From Paenibacillus glycinis (lineage in GTDB: Bacteria; Bacillota; Bacilli; Paenibacillales; Paenibacillaceae): a DNA stretch of 64,000 nt. Each line of letters opens with the position of its first letter. Positions within the stretch are counted from its first letter, which is position 1. Where the stretch lies: assembly GCF_009909185.1 (NCBI RefSeq), contig NZ_JAAAMV010000024.1:1-64000 (forward strand). Reading direction: 5' to 3'. The notes under the pieces are model-generated. The model was not told the DNA's origin and did no database searches. It worked only from the letters and a program-made list of their open reading frames with translations. Below are positions 43,403 to 51,804 of the stretch, one piece after another. The position numbers were made by a program, and so were the translations under genes.

Positions 43403-43582
43403 TTAATGCTTCCCGATCGCCGCCAAGAAAGCTCGCAGCTTGATCCTCAGCAAGACGAAAGGAAGATGGCTGGGCTTCTTGTCGGGTATTTGCATCCACT
43501 TCCAGGCGTTTTGATCGAACTCCTTGAGCTCCTTATTTATTAGCCTCATCTGTTCTTCGTAGAAGTAGGGATGGTTGATCAC
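43403..43582 (-). CDS. Small hypothetical protein (59 aa)
   Basis: A 59-residue ORF with GTG start. It begins MINHPYFYEEQMRLINKELK, has KEFDQNAWKWMQIPDKK in the middle and ends in a basic amphipathic stretch (FVLLRIKLRAFLAAIGKH). AAAGGAG lies ~10 bases upstream. It starts ~60 bases beyond the WYL regulator terminator on the same strand. No domain is recognised; the Trp-rich centre and basic helix suggest a folded or membrane-associated small protein rather than random frame. Comparison with relatives would decide. Confidence 0.5.
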   Translation of the reverse strand: MINHPYFYEEQMRLINKELKEFDQNAWKWMQIPDKKPSHLPFVLLRIKLRAFLAAIGKH

Positions 43583-43613
43583 CGGCTTCGCGCTCCTTTC
43601 GTCTATCTAGTGT

Positions 43614-43650
43614 AAAAAAAGAAGTATGACAGCATCCTGTCATACTTCTT
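43614..43650 (-). terminator. Terminator of the WYL regulator gene
   Basis: Perfect 14-base stem (43619-43632 with 43637-43650), four-base loop, followed on the minus strand by seven T. The stop codon of the regulator (43640-43642) lies inside the stem. Confidence 0.88.
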
Positions 43651-44557
43651 CGTAGCGCACTAACATGTTTTCGATTTTCTTTTTCATCCGGCGCCTCAGC
43701 GAAGGGGGTTCGAGTACGACCGCCTCCTCGCCGAAGCCGAGCAATTTTTCGATGAGCCAATCGGTATCGATCGCGTTGAAGAGAGTCAGCGTCAGCGAGC
43801 CGTCAGCGTGGAACGTTTTCTCGTCCAAATAAAATTCGTCCAATACCCTGGCGAGCGAACCGCCCGTAAAACGAATGACGGCATGCTCGACCTGCTCCTG
43901 GCTGGAGCTGCGGCCGGATAAAACCTCTTCGGTATGTACGTCGCGATGGCGTTCGAATAATTCCGGCAGGACGTCAAGCTCCGAGATTCTCGTCAGCTTG
44001 AACACCCGATAGTCGGAGCGCGAGCGACAATAACCATATAAATACCAAGCGTCGAATTTGAGCACCAGGCTGACGGGCTCGACGGTCCGCGCTTGCCGTT
44101 CGCCCTTGGCATTCACATAGCGGAAGCGAACGAGCTGGCCGGCGTTAATGGCCGCGTGGAGCATACGGAGGTGCGATATATAGGCTCTCCAACTCCCGAG
44201 ATCCAGCGTAAGGCTAGGGGGACGGCCGGTGTCGCGCTGAACGGTCTTCAGCCGCTCGATCGTATGATGGGTCCGTTCATCCTGAAACACGGTTGTCGTG
44301 CTGCTCAGCAGGGTGATCAAGGACGCGATGTCGTCGGAGCTGAGCAGGCTCTTGTCCATCTTGTATTCGTTCATGATTCCGTATCCGCCATTCGCGCCTT
44401 GATGGGAGACGACCGGAATGCCTGCCGCGCAGATCGCTTCGATGTCCCTGTAGATGGTTCTCTGCGAGACGCCGAATCTCTCCGCCAATTCCGATGCAGA
44501 CACGACTTCTGTATTCAACAGCATGTAGGTAATGGACATTAATCTCTCCAGCTTCAC
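43640..44557 (-). CDS. YafY-type HTH/WYL-domain regulator
   Basis: 305-residue transcription factor. The N-terminal HTH_11 domain (ITYMLLNTEVVSASELAERFGVSQRTIYRDIEAICAAGIPV) is followed by a WYL domain (VRFRYVNAKGERQARTVEPVSLVLKFDAWYLYGYCRSRSDYRVFKLTRI), a presumed nucleotide or ligand sensor, and a C-terminal WCX region (LLGFGEEAVVLEPPSLRRRMKKKI). Start GTG 44557 has GGAGG eight bases before. It is divergent from the GNAT gene. Its target could be either neighbour; no operator was seen. Confidence 0.88.
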   Translation of the reverse strand: MKLERLMSITYMLLNTEVVSASELAERFGVSQRTIYRDIEAICAAGIPVVSHQGANGGYGIMNEYKMDKSLLSSDDIASLITLLSSTTTVFQDERTHHTIERLKTVQRDTGRPPSLTLDLGSWRAYISHLRMLHAAINAGQLVRFRYVNAKGERQARTVEPVSLVLKFDAWYLYGYCRSRSDYRVFKLTRISELDVLPELFERHRDVHTEEVLSGRSSSQEQVEHAVIRFTGGSLARVLDEFYLDEKTFHADGSLTLTLFNAIDTDWLIEKLLGFGEEAVVLEPPSLRRRMKKKIENMLVRYEEV

Positions 44558-44661
44558 GTACGAACCTCCGCCTCCGGCCGATTTTTTGCATGGCGCCTAT
44601 TAGATCTTAGTCTAGTTGAACAAGGCGTGAATGAAAAGGAATATGCCGGGAATTGTCGAAT

Positions 44662-45156
44662 ATGGTTTTGAACATGAAATGCGAAAATCAGGAAACGAGG
44701 TGTGAAATCATAGCTTCGACGCTTATTATTCGAGAGGCACGGCAAGAGGATATAGCTATGCTATGGGAGTTTCTGCAACCGTATTCGGATCACGAGAATG
44801 CTTTTATGAAGCGGGTCTCATTGAAAATGAGCGACACCGATCACCACATTGCGATTGCGATGACGGGTGCGCAAATTGTCGGCTATGCATGGGTCCAGGA
44901 TTACGGCGCACACGTGAGAACAGGCTTCAAAACGGCTCGTTTTCATGATTTGATCGTTGCAGAGCCATGGAGAATGCGAGGTATTGGCCGTGAATTGTTT
45001 CAATCGGTGAAAAGCTGGTCGCAGCATCGCGGAGTTAGATGGTTACAGTGGGAAGCTAGTCCCAAGGCCGTTGTCTTTTACGAACGAATCGGGTTAACAG
45101 GAGATCCTTGCCCTCAACCGGACTATCAATTCTTTGAAATAGAGTTTACTCTATGA
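44662..45156 (+). CDS. GNAT family N-acetyltransferase
   Basis: ~164-residue acetyltransferase. The GNAT fold is seen in LIIREARQEDIAMLWEFLQPYS, AMTGAQIVGYAWVQDYG, then motif A LIVAEPWRMRGIGRELFQSVKSWSQHRG (acetyl-CoA pyrophosphate loop RMRGIG) and ASPKAVVFYERIG. Substrate is unknown. The start is uncertain: ATG 44662 has GGGA upstream, while the best ribosome binding site (GAGGTG at ~44697) lies inside the frame with no standard start codon after it. It is somewhat AT-richer than nearby genes. Confidence 0.8.
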   Translation: MVLNMKCENQETRCEIIASTLIIREARQEDIAMLWEFLQPYSDHENAFMKRVSLKMSDTDHHIAIAMTGAQIVGYAWVQDYGAHVRTGFKTARFHDLIVAEPWRMRGIGRELFQSVKSWSQHRGVRWLQWEASPKAVVFYERIGLTGDPCPQPDYQFFEIEFTL

Positions 45157-45210
45157 TAAGTTAACTAGGCGCTAAACTCGCAGTAAAAGGGCGAAAGAAA
45201 ATCATCCCTC

Positions 45211-45239
45211 TTGCATTTACGGGCATACGAGACTAAAAT
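45211..45239 (+). promoter_or_regulatory. MarR gene promoter with shared operator element
   Basis: TTGCAT (45211-45216), 17 bases, TAAAAT (45234-45239). The spacer contains GGGCATACGAGACTAA (45221-45236), present again in the promoter of the MFS gene. The MarR protein probably binds it, giving autoregulation. Confidence 0.65.
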
Positions 45240-45299
45240 CGGTTTAGCAATCGCGTTTATCGCGCACAATGAAACGAAGATCTTGGAGGTGATACGACA

Positions 45300-45749
45300 A
45301 TGACCTTGGATATCGATATCATGGCGATATGCAACTGCACGAAGATAAGGCGCGCCCAACGATTGATCACGCGTCTCTACGATACCTGCCTAGCCGAGAC
45401 GGGCTCGGGACTGCGTGCGACCCAGTTCTCCCTCTTGGGCTATCTCAAGAGCAGGGGGCAGAAAACGATGCTGGAGCTCGCCGAGCTGATGACCATGGAT
45501 CGCGCCACGATCGGACATAATCTTCGCCCGCTGGAGCGCGAAGAATTGGTGCGCATTCAGGTCAGCGAATCCGATCGCCGTGCCCGTATCGTTTCGATTA
45601 CCGATGAAGGGCTTAGACGGTTTGAAATGGGGAAACCGGGATGGGAGCGGGCGCAAGCCGAATTCGACAAGCAGTTCGGCGCGGAGCGTTCACAGAGAAT
45701 GAGGGATACGTTGGACGAAGTCGCGGGTCTTTCCTTTCACCTATCATAA
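45300..45749 (+). CDS. MarR family transcriptional regulator
   Basis: 149-residue winged-helix regulator. LRATQFSLLGYLKSRGQKTMLELAELMTMDRATIGHNLRPLEREELVRIQVSESDRRARIVSITDEG contains the recognition helix and the wing (DRRAR) that define MarR. Two cysteines near the N-terminus (AICNCTK, ~11 and 13) could give redox sensitivity, as in some relatives; that is inferred. GGAGGTGAT precedes ATG 45300. It lies upstream of an MFS transporter whose promoter shares a 16-bp element with its own, so repression of that pump is likely. Confidence 0.9.
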   Translation: MTLDIDIMAICNCTKIRRAQRLITRLYDTCLAETGSGLRATQFSLLGYLKSRGQKTMLELAELMTMDRATIGHNLRPLEREELVRIQVSESDRRARIVSITDEGLRRFEMGKPGWERAQAEFDKQFGAERSQRMRDTLDEVAGLSFHLS

Positions 45750-45823
45750 AGAGTTGATCCGGCCATCGACGATGAGTCGTCATCGTCGAATTGTTTCCAA
45801 CATTCACAGCACGAATTAATGTC

Positions 45824-45853
45824 TTGCCTAATAGGGGCATACGAGACTAATTG
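45824..45853 (+). promoter_or_regulatory. MFS gene promoter with the same MarR element
   Basis: TTGCCT (45824-45829), then a 17-18-base spacer and CTAATT/TAATTG. GGGCATACGAGACTAA recurs here at 45835-45850, in the same position relative to -35 and -10 as in the marR promoter. Confidence 0.6.
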
Positions 45854-45993
45854 GCGCATGTTTCCTCGTTCTTTCAGGTTATACGAATGCAATCATCGCG
45901 CATATGGCGTCGATACACGTTCGGAGATTGCATGCACGAAACAATGCTCCGGCGGAAGCCGGGAATTTTCTAAGCATCGAAAGGAGAATCAGC

Positions 45994-47166
45994 ATGGGGA
46001 GAATGTTGTTGGTCGTGCTTATCATGTCCTGCGCGGCGACGTATGTTTCTTCGTTGTTTCCCGTGTACGGGGAGCATTATCAGATCAGCAGTTTGGAAAT
46101 TACGATTTTGTTTGCCGTGTATGCCGCGATATTGCTGCCGACCTTGCTGGTCGTGGGAGCCCGGGGAAGCTACTGGGGATTGAAGAAGGTTCTTCGTTAC
46201 AGCATCTGGATCTCCATCGCCTCGACGCTGCTCTTCATCCTCAGCACCAACGTTTGGATGCTCTTCGCTTCACGAATACTCGAAGGCATCGCTTACGGCG
46301 CTTTCACGGGCGTGGCAAGCGCGTTCCTGCTGAAGCAAACCGCTCCCGGCAAGATCGGTACCGCGCTCAAATTGTCCGGGGTAACGGTCAACATCGGGTT
46401 TGGCTTGGGACCGGCCATCTCGGGTCTAATCGTGCAATATTTGCACGTGCAGCCGCTTCGTTTGCCGTTTTGGTTCCTGCTCGGCATGTTGGCGATCGCT
46501 TTGGCGGTGTTGGAGCTGCTGCCCAAGCATGAGGATCCGAACGCGCGGAAGCTTAAGATATCGCTGGGCATTCCCCAAGAAATCAGCATGCCATTTTGGT
46601 CGTTTATCGGACTTCCGATTTTCACCGTGTTTACCCTGGGCGGCATCGTATTATCGCTTATTCCGTCCTTCGTGAAGAACGTGCTTCATTCCGGGAATCT
46701 TTCCATATCGGGCCTGCTGATCTTGCTGCTGTTGGGCGGAGGGGCGTTGATGCAGTTCTTCCCATGGCCTCGCAACCCCGTCACCCGGATGCGCATCAGC
46801 ATACTGGCGCTTGCCGTCGGTTCGTGGCTCATCGTTTTTTCCGGAGAGACCTCGAGCTTGGCACTGCTCTGGGCCGGTTTTTTCATTCAAGGCATCGGAG
46901 CCGGCTGGACGTTTCAAGTCGCCTTGCGGTTTGCCGGCCAGCTGCCGCAGCCGGAAGGAAGACCGCGCGTCATCTCCGCGTTCTATATGTGCGCGTATGC
47001 CGGATTTATCGTGCCCCCGGTCGCCGTAGGCGTGCTGACTCAGTTCTTGAATTTGAACGCGTCGCTGGTCATCCTTAATTCGTTCGCCGCCATGATCGTC
47101 GTCTACGTGTTGATCTATTCTGTCTCGTTCCAACGATATTATGCGACATTCGCTTCGCGGCAATGA
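45994..47166 (+). CDS. MFS transporter
   Basis: 390-residue protein with about 12 membrane helices (LLVVLIMSCAATYVSSLFPVYG, ITILFAVYAAILLPTLLVVG, and so on to AAMIVVYVLIYSVSFQRYY). FASRILEGIAYGAFTGVASAFLLK and GVTVNIGFGLGPAISGLIVQYL are helices 4-5 of the drug/sugar MFS pattern. AAAGGAGA precedes ATG 45994; the frame opens at 45904. Probably an exporter regulated by the upstream MarR. Its last ~510 bases are overlapped on the other strand by the extended frame of an AraC gene, which is judged to be a frameshift effect. Confidence 0.87.
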   Translation: MGRMLLVVLIMSCAATYVSSLFPVYGEHYQISSLEITILFAVYAAILLPTLLVVGARGSYWGLKKVLRYSIWISIASTLLFILSTNVWMLFASRILEGIAYGAFTGVASAFLLKQTAPGKIGTALKLSGVTVNIGFGLGPAISGLIVQYLHVQPLRLPFWFLLGMLAIALAVLELLPKHEDPNARKLKISLGIPQEISMPFWSFIGLPIFTVFTLGGIVLSLIPSFVKNVLHSGNLSISGLLILLLLGGGALMQFFPWPRNPVTRMRISILALAVGSWLIVFSGETSSLALLWAGFFIQGIGAGWTFQVALRFAGQLPQPEGRPRVISAFYMCAYAGFIVPPVAVGVLTQFLNLNASLVILNSFAAMIVVYVLIYSVSFQRYYATFASRQ

Positions 47167-48108
47167 ACGTTGCCGGCCGTCATTCCTCCTGCGCATACTG
47201 CCGCAGGCCGCCATGATGATCGTTCGGATATCCTGCAACGGCGAACGAGCGAACAGCCTTTTATATTCCCGGCTGAACTGCGTCGCGCTCTGGTAACCGA
47301 CCCGCAGCGCCGCATCCGTCACGTTCGCCCCGTCGAGCAGCAGCCGGCGCGCCTCTTGAAGCCGCAGGCGCTTCTGATACTGCAGCGGAGCCATGGCGGT
47401 GACGGCTTTGAATTTGGCGTGCAAATTCGAAGCGCTCATGTTTCCCAGTTCCGCGAGTTCTTCGATCGTAAAGGGGCTGTCGAAGTGCGCTTTGATCCAG
47501 TCGATCACTTTGGCGATGCCGGAAGCCTCCTGGTGCAATAACATGTTCTTGTAGAAGCGCGGCCCGTCTTCGCCGTCCAACAAACGGTAAATGATCTCCC
47601 GCTTCACGGCCGGCGCGAGGTACTTGGCCGCCCGAGGGTCGGACGACAGCCGGAGGAGACGCTCGAAGCCTTCCAGCACGTCGGCGCCGGGCTTCCCGAC
47701 GAAGATGCCCGCCTGCAATCCCGATTCCGCGCGCGGAACCAAACCGGCTTCCAACGCCACGTCGGCAACTTCTCCCGGCGTCAGCTCGATGCGCAATGCC
47801 AGGTACGGCGAATCGGCCGCCGCTTCCGTCACCTGCCCGTTGACCGGCATCTCGATGCTTGCGGCCAGATAATCCCCGGTCTCGTATTCGATCGTCAGGG
47901 GGCCGATCTGCAGCCGCTTCTTTCCCTGCAAGACGATGCATAAGGACGGCTTGAGCACGCCGTGCGCCAATAAGGTCGGGCCGGTTTCCTTCAATACCGT
48001 CAGAAACGGAATCGCCGTCTGCACCACCCTCGCGCTGCCTGGAAGCCGCATGCCTCCGATCAGCAGCCGGTCAAGCATCTCCTTCGCTTCAGTCCGCTCG
48101 CTGTGCAT
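46651..48108 (-). CDS. AraC family regulator, probably frameshifted at its 3' end
   Basis: The first ~295 residues are a normal AraC protein with the AraC_N (PF06719-type) sensor (LKPSLCIVLQGKKRLQIG, GDYLAASIEMPVNGQV) and two HTHs (FTIEELAELGNMSASNLHAKFKAVT, VTDAALRVGYQSATQFSREYKRLF). After SPLQDIR the frame runs ~190 more codons antisense to the MFS gene with no family similarity. In the neighbouring frame the same region reads HHGGLRQYAQEE and stops at 47180, 14 bases beyond the MFS stop. The true gene is thus probably 47180-48108. Start 48108 is supported by GGAGGAA and by a promoter at 48146-48174. Confidence 0.8.
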   Translation of the reverse strand: MHSERTEAKEMLDRLLIGGMRLPGSARVVQTAIPFLTVLKETGPTLLAHGVLKPSLCIVLQGKKRLQIGPLTIEYETGDYLAASIEMPVNGQVTEAAADSPYLALRIELTPGEVADVALEAGLVPRAESGLQAGIFVGKPGADVLEGFERLLRLSSDPRAAKYLAPAVKREIIYRLLDGEDGPRFYKNMLLHQEASGIAKVIDWIKAHFDSPFTIEELAELGNMSASNLHAKFKAVTAMAPLQYQKRLRLQEARRLLLDGANVTDAALRVGYQSATQFSREYKRLFARSPLQDIRTIIMAACGSMRRRNDGRQRSLPRSECRIISLERDRIDQHVDDDHGGERIKDDQRRVQIQELSQHAYGDRGHDKSGIRAHIERGDDARSSFRLRQLAGKPQGDLKRPAGSDALNEKTGPEQCQARGLSGKNDEPRTDGKRQYADAHPGDGVARPWEELHQRPSAQQQQDQQARYGKIPGMKHVLHEGRNKR

Positions 48109-48145
48109 GGCTTGTCGTTCCTCCATCTTTGTATGCTTAGGCATT

Positions 48146-48174
48146 ATTTAATCACGAAACATACAGGAAATCAA
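48146..48174 (-). promoter_or_regulatory. Promoter of the AraC gene
   Basis: On the minus strand TTGATT (48174-48169), 17 bases, TTAAAT (48151-48146). Transcription would start near 48139, after the upstream ATG at 48144, which supports translation from 48108. Confidence 0.55.
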
Positions 48175-48331
48175 TGTACGGCAGGAGGATTAGGCAGAAA
48201 CCTCGTACGAATGAACTATCGTGCCGGACGTAACTGTTCCTATAATAGCTTATGTCGGGATGACGCAGTCGCAGATGGCCGTTGCCCCGGCTCCGAACGT
48301 AACGCATTATACTCGAGGAGGCTATCGTAGG

Positions 48332-49387
48332 ATGCAGTATCAACAGCTTGGCAACACGGGTTTACTCGTCTCGCGGCTCGCGCTTGGCGCCATGACGTTC
48401 AGCAGCGGTCAGGGCATTCATAAAATCGTCGGATCGGTCGGGCAGGACGAAGCCGATCAGATGGTGAGAAAGAGCGTGGATATCGGCATCAACCTGTTCG
48501 ATACGGCCGACGTTTACGGGGACGGCGAGAGCGAGATCACGCTGGGCCGGTCGTTTCGCAATCTGGGAATCGCGCGGAAGGATGTCGTCGTGGCGTCGAA
48601 GGCCGGCATGCGGGTCGGGCAAGGGCGTAATGACATCGGCGCCTCGAGAGGCCATATCATGGATGCCGTCGATGCCAGCCTGAAGCGGCTGCAGACGGAC
48701 TATATCGACCTTTACCAAATCCACCTCGACGATGCTTTGACTCCCGTGGAAGAGACGCTGCGGGCGCTGGACGATTTGGTCAAGCAGGGGAAAGTGAGGT
48801 ATATCGGGGTATCCAACTGGCACGCATGGAAGATCGCGGATGCGCTGGGGATCTCGAACCAGAAGAACCTGGCCCGATTCGAAACGCTTCAGGCGTATTA
48901 TTCCCTCGCCGGGCGCGATCTGGAGCGCGAGCTGGCGCCGATGCTGGAAGCGAAGAAAATGGGCTTGCTGGTCTGGAGTCCGCTGGCCGGCGGTCTGCTG
49001 TCTGGCCGTTACGACCGCCGCAACCGGCAGGCGGAGGATTCGCGCCGTTCGGCATTCGATTTCCCGATCGTGGACAAGGAACGCGCCTGGAACATTATCG
49101 ACGTCCTGAAGCCGATTGCGGAAGCGCACGGGTCAAGTCCGGCGAGCATCGCATTGGCATGGCTGTTGACGAGGCCGGTCGTCACCTCCGTGCTCGTCGG
49201 CGCGAAGCGGCTCGAGCAGCTCGAAGCCAACGTGGCCGCCGCCGATCTGGAGCTGACCGCGGAGGAGATCCGGCTTCTCGACGAAGCGAGCGCCCTTCCG
49301 CCCGAATATCCGGGCTGGATGGTCGATTACCAAAAAATCGGCCGGCTGGAACCAACGGAGAATCGTCTGGAGGCGCACCGACGTTAA
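48332..49387 (+). CDS. Aldo/keto reductase
   Basis: 351-residue AKR of the YdhF/general stress 69-like class. The tetrad is visible: Asp and Tyr in NLFDTADVYGDGESE, Lys in VVVASKAGMRVG and His in YQIHLDDALTP. WSPLAGGLLSGRY and SVLVGAKRLEQLEANVAAADLELT make up the NADPH-binding C-terminal part. It should reduce aldehydes or ketones in the cytoplasm. ATG 48332 with GAGGAGG upstream is better than the GTG 48221 extension. Divergent from the AraC regulator, which may control it. Confidence 0.93.
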   Translation: MQYQQLGNTGLLVSRLALGAMTFSSGQGIHKIVGSVGQDEADQMVRKSVDIGINLFDTADVYGDGESEITLGRSFRNLGIARKDVVVASKAGMRVGQGRNDIGASRGHIMDAVDASLKRLQTDYIDLYQIHLDDALTPVEETLRALDDLVKQGKVRYIGVSNWHAWKIADALGISNQKNLARFETLQAYYSLAGRDLERELAPMLEAKKMGLLVWSPLAGGLLSGRYDRRNRQAEDSRRSAFDFPIVDKERAWNIIDVLKPIAEAHGSSPASIALAWLLTRPVVTSVLVGAKRLEQLEANVAAADLELTAEEIRLLDEASALPPEYPGWMVDYQKIGRLEPTENRLEAHRR

Positions 49388-49421
49388 ACGAACCGTCAAG
49401 TCCAACAATGATGCGAGCCGG

Positions 49422-50345
49422 TTAAGATAAATACGAGATGCCGGTCAGCGACTCCGAGACCTCCCACAACCGGCTCATTAGTCGCGGGTCGTACAACGTC
49501 AGCACGGATCCGTCGACCTTGGGATACCCTTTGTTTCCGCCTCTCCCGTCCGGACCGACGTATTCGCCGCCTGCGAGCGACGGGTGCGTCGCCGCGTATA
49601 ACGTCGGCAGGGCGCCCATCCCGGCCGATTGCGTGCGCAGGAGCTTCACCACGATTTTCATGAGCGGACCGACTTGCTGCTTGCCCGATCCGAGCGAGTA
49701 CAGATTGGTGTTCGCCCTGCCCGGGTGGCTGCCCAAGCTGACGGTCGAGGCGCCGCTTGCCTGCAGCCGCGCATTCAGCTCGCGGGCGAACAACAAATTG
49801 GCGAGCTTGCTTTGACCGTAGAATTTGATTTTTTTGTAGCCTTTGCTGCCGTCCAGATTATCGAAATCGATCGCGGCTCCTTTAATCGCGGTGCTGCTCA
49901 GCGTCACGACGCGGGAGGAGGGGACGTTGGCCATCAGGGGCAGCATAAGTCCCGTAAGCGCAAAATGCCCGAGATGATTGCTGCCGAACTGAAGCTCGAA
50001 TCCGTCTTTGGTCCTCTGATACGGCGGGGTCATGACGCCGGCGTTGTTGATCAGCAGCGTGAGCGAATCGTACGTTTGCCGGTATTCCTCGGCAAATCGG
50101 CGGATGCTGGCAAGATCGCTTAGATCCAGCTTCATCAGATTCAACGCCGCGCCGGGATATTCGTGCTTCAGCTGCCTGGCGACCGTTTCGCCTTTCTCCA
50201 TGTTCCGGATGGCCAGCACCACCTCAGCGTTTTTCGCGGCAAATGCCCTTGCGGTCTCGTAACCGATCCCGCTGCTTGCGCCCGTTATCACGACTCTCGT
50301 TCCGCGTTGATCGGGCATGCGGTCCGTTGTCCAGCCGTTTCCCAT
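49422..50345 (-). CDS. Short-chain dehydrogenase/reductase
   Basis: 307-residue classical SDR. GASSGIGYETARAFAAKNAEVVLAIRN (TGxxxGxG), LLINNAGVM, LSSTA (Ser) and YGQSKLANLLFARELN (YxxxK) are the cofactor and catalytic motifs; HPGRANTNLY follows. The pattern resembles retinol dehydrogenase/WWOX-like SDRs common in bacteria. GGGGAGG lies ~12 bases before ATG 50345, and a good promoter lies at 50415-50442. It converges on the aldo/keto reductase; the substrate is unknown. Confidence 0.92.
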   Translation of the reverse strand: MGNGWTTDRMPDQRGTRVVITGASSGIGYETARAFAAKNAEVVLAIRNMEKGETVARQLKHEYPGAALNLMKLDLSDLASIRRFAEEYRQTYDSLTLLINNAGVMTPPYQRTKDGFELQFGSNHLGHFALTGLMLPLMANVPSSRVVTLSSTAIKGAAIDFDNLDGSKGYKKIKFYGQSKLANLLFARELNARLQASGASTVSLGSHPGRANTNLYSLGSGKQQVGPLMKIVVKLLRTQSAGMGALPTLYAATHPSLAGGEYVGPDGRGGNKGYPKVDGSVLTLYDPRLMSRLWEVSESLTGISYLS

Positions 50346-50414
50346 GATGAATTTGGCCTCCCCGTGGATTGCTTATTCCGATACGCGCTCTGTCCCGCCT
50401 ATCGGTTGATGTTC

Positions 50415-50442
50415 ATTATAGAGCGATCCTGCCTATATGCAA
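50415..50442 (-). promoter_or_regulatory. Promoter of the SDR gene
   Basis: On the minus strand TTGCAT (50442-50437), 16 bases, TATAAT (50420-50415), ~70 bases before the start codon. Confidence 0.6.
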
Positions 50443-50515
50443 TCGCTAATGCGGGCGCTTCTGTCCCATATCCGACATTCGCCGCGGAAGTGTTGAAGAA
50501 CAACCCGCGGACAGC

Positions 50516-50543
50516 AAAAAAACGGCAGAAATGCCGTTTTTTT
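50516..50543. terminator. Bidirectional terminator
   Basis: AAAAAAACGGC pairs with GCCGTTTTTTT (50516-50526 with 50533-50543). It lies ~130 bases past the gerAB stop in the minus direction. The rest of 50346-50676 shows no gene. Confidence 0.7.
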
Positions 50544-50676
50544 TGCGCCGTCCCGCGGTTGCGGGGCGTTCACATGTCCGACAAGCGAAGGGGAGCATCG
50601 GATGCAACGCGGATGGGCCGGCGGGAAGCGGACGATTCGTATTCGTGCACCGGCGATCGCTCCCGGACGGATACGC

Positions 50677-51804
50677 TTACGTATACTTCAAGGGCGATAT
50701 TCGCTTCCGCCTTCGCAACCAGGTGAGCACGAATAACAGGGGAATGAAGGCATACAGGAACCACAAGCCTACCTGATTATATAGCGTCCGTATCGGTTGG
50801 ATGTCGTTCAAGTCCTTGATTGCCCCCTGCAAGACGGCGAACAGCAGTAGGCATACGACGAGAACGATTCGGGGTTTCGCCCGGAAGGCCAGCTTGGCGC
50901 TGTGGCAAACCGCCCACAAGCCGAGCGAGATATTGGCCAGGATCTTGATGAGCCATATCGAGAGAATCAAGTATTCCAGTCGCTGCATAAGCGGAATTTC
51001 CAAGACGGAAATCATATTCAGCGTCGGCCAGATCGTATGCAGGATTTGGCCGCGGCTGAAATACATGAACGCGGCGAGGAGCAGCCAGAGAAACATGCAG
51101 GTCGACAACAATACCCCGGCATGCGCCCACTTTCGGGACGAAGACGGGTGCTGCAGCAAGGGATAAGCGACGAGCAGCACCTCGAAGCCGATGTATTGAG
51201 CAGCCATCTGCTTGGACGAGCGCATGACCTCCGCGAACGAATGATCGAACGCGGGCATCAGGTTGACCGGGTGCAAATAGGGAATGAGCATCATCGAGAA
51301 AGGCGCGACGAACAGGAGGGAGCTCAGCAGTCCCCAGAAGCAAATGCCGGCAACGGCCTGAAGGCCCCCGTTGACGGCGTAATAGAGCAGCACGAGGAAC
51401 AGCAGGCTGAACGGCCAGAAATTCATGGTCGGAAATATCCAGAGCTTGCACATCTCCAAGTATGACCGGTACGTCAGGAACGCGCCGAGCAGGGCGAACG
51501 CCATGAACGCCGCATTCAAGACGCTCCCCACCGCTCGGCCGAAACAGAAGTTGTTGATCGCCACGATCGTGGCGTTGGACGGTTCGTAACGGGAAACGAT
51601 GCCGAATATGAGCCGCAGCAAGAGATGCACGCCGAGGCCCGCCAAGAGAACGGACATCCACGCATCGTAGCCCGCGTCGTTCACGACCTCGCGCTGAAAT
51701 CCCATCAGGCTGACATCGACGATGCTTACGTACATGACGCACAATAAATGGATGGAAGAAATGGTGTACCTCTCGCGTCCCGCGGCCTCCGTCAATGCGC
51801 TCAC
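50677..51804 (-). CDS. gerAB: GerAB-type spore germination permease subunit
   Basis: 375-residue membrane protein of the GerAB/amino acid-permease family with about ten helices (SSIHLLCVMYVSIVDVSLMGF, MSVLLAGLGVHLLLRLIFG, FAVLQGAIKDLNDIQP loop and WFLYAFIPLLFVLTWLRRRK at the end). It forms part of a nutrient germinant receptor in the spore inner membrane, probably the ligand-binding subunit. Its ATG overlaps the gerAC stop (ATGA). It is last in the operon, an A-C-B order differing from the B. subtilis A-B-C order. Confidence 0.9.
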   Translation of the reverse strand: MSALTEAAGRERYTISSIHLLCVMYVSIVDVSLMGFQREVVNDAGYDAWMSVLLAGLGVHLLLRLIFGIVSRYEPSNATIVAINNFCFGRAVGSVLNAAFMAFALLGAFLTYRSYLEMCKLWIFPTMNFWPFSLLFLVLLYYAVNGGLQAVAGICFWGLLSSLLFVAPFSMMLIPYLHPVNLMPAFDHSFAEVMRSSKQMAAQYIGFEVLLVAYPLLQHPSSSRKWAHAGVLLSTCMFLWLLLAAFMYFSRGQILHTIWPTLNMISVLEIPLMQRLEYLILSIWLIKILANISLGLWAVCHSAKLAFRAKPRIVLVVCLLLFAVLQGAIKDLNDIQPIRTLYNQVGLWFLYAFIPLLFVLTWLRRRKRISPLKYT

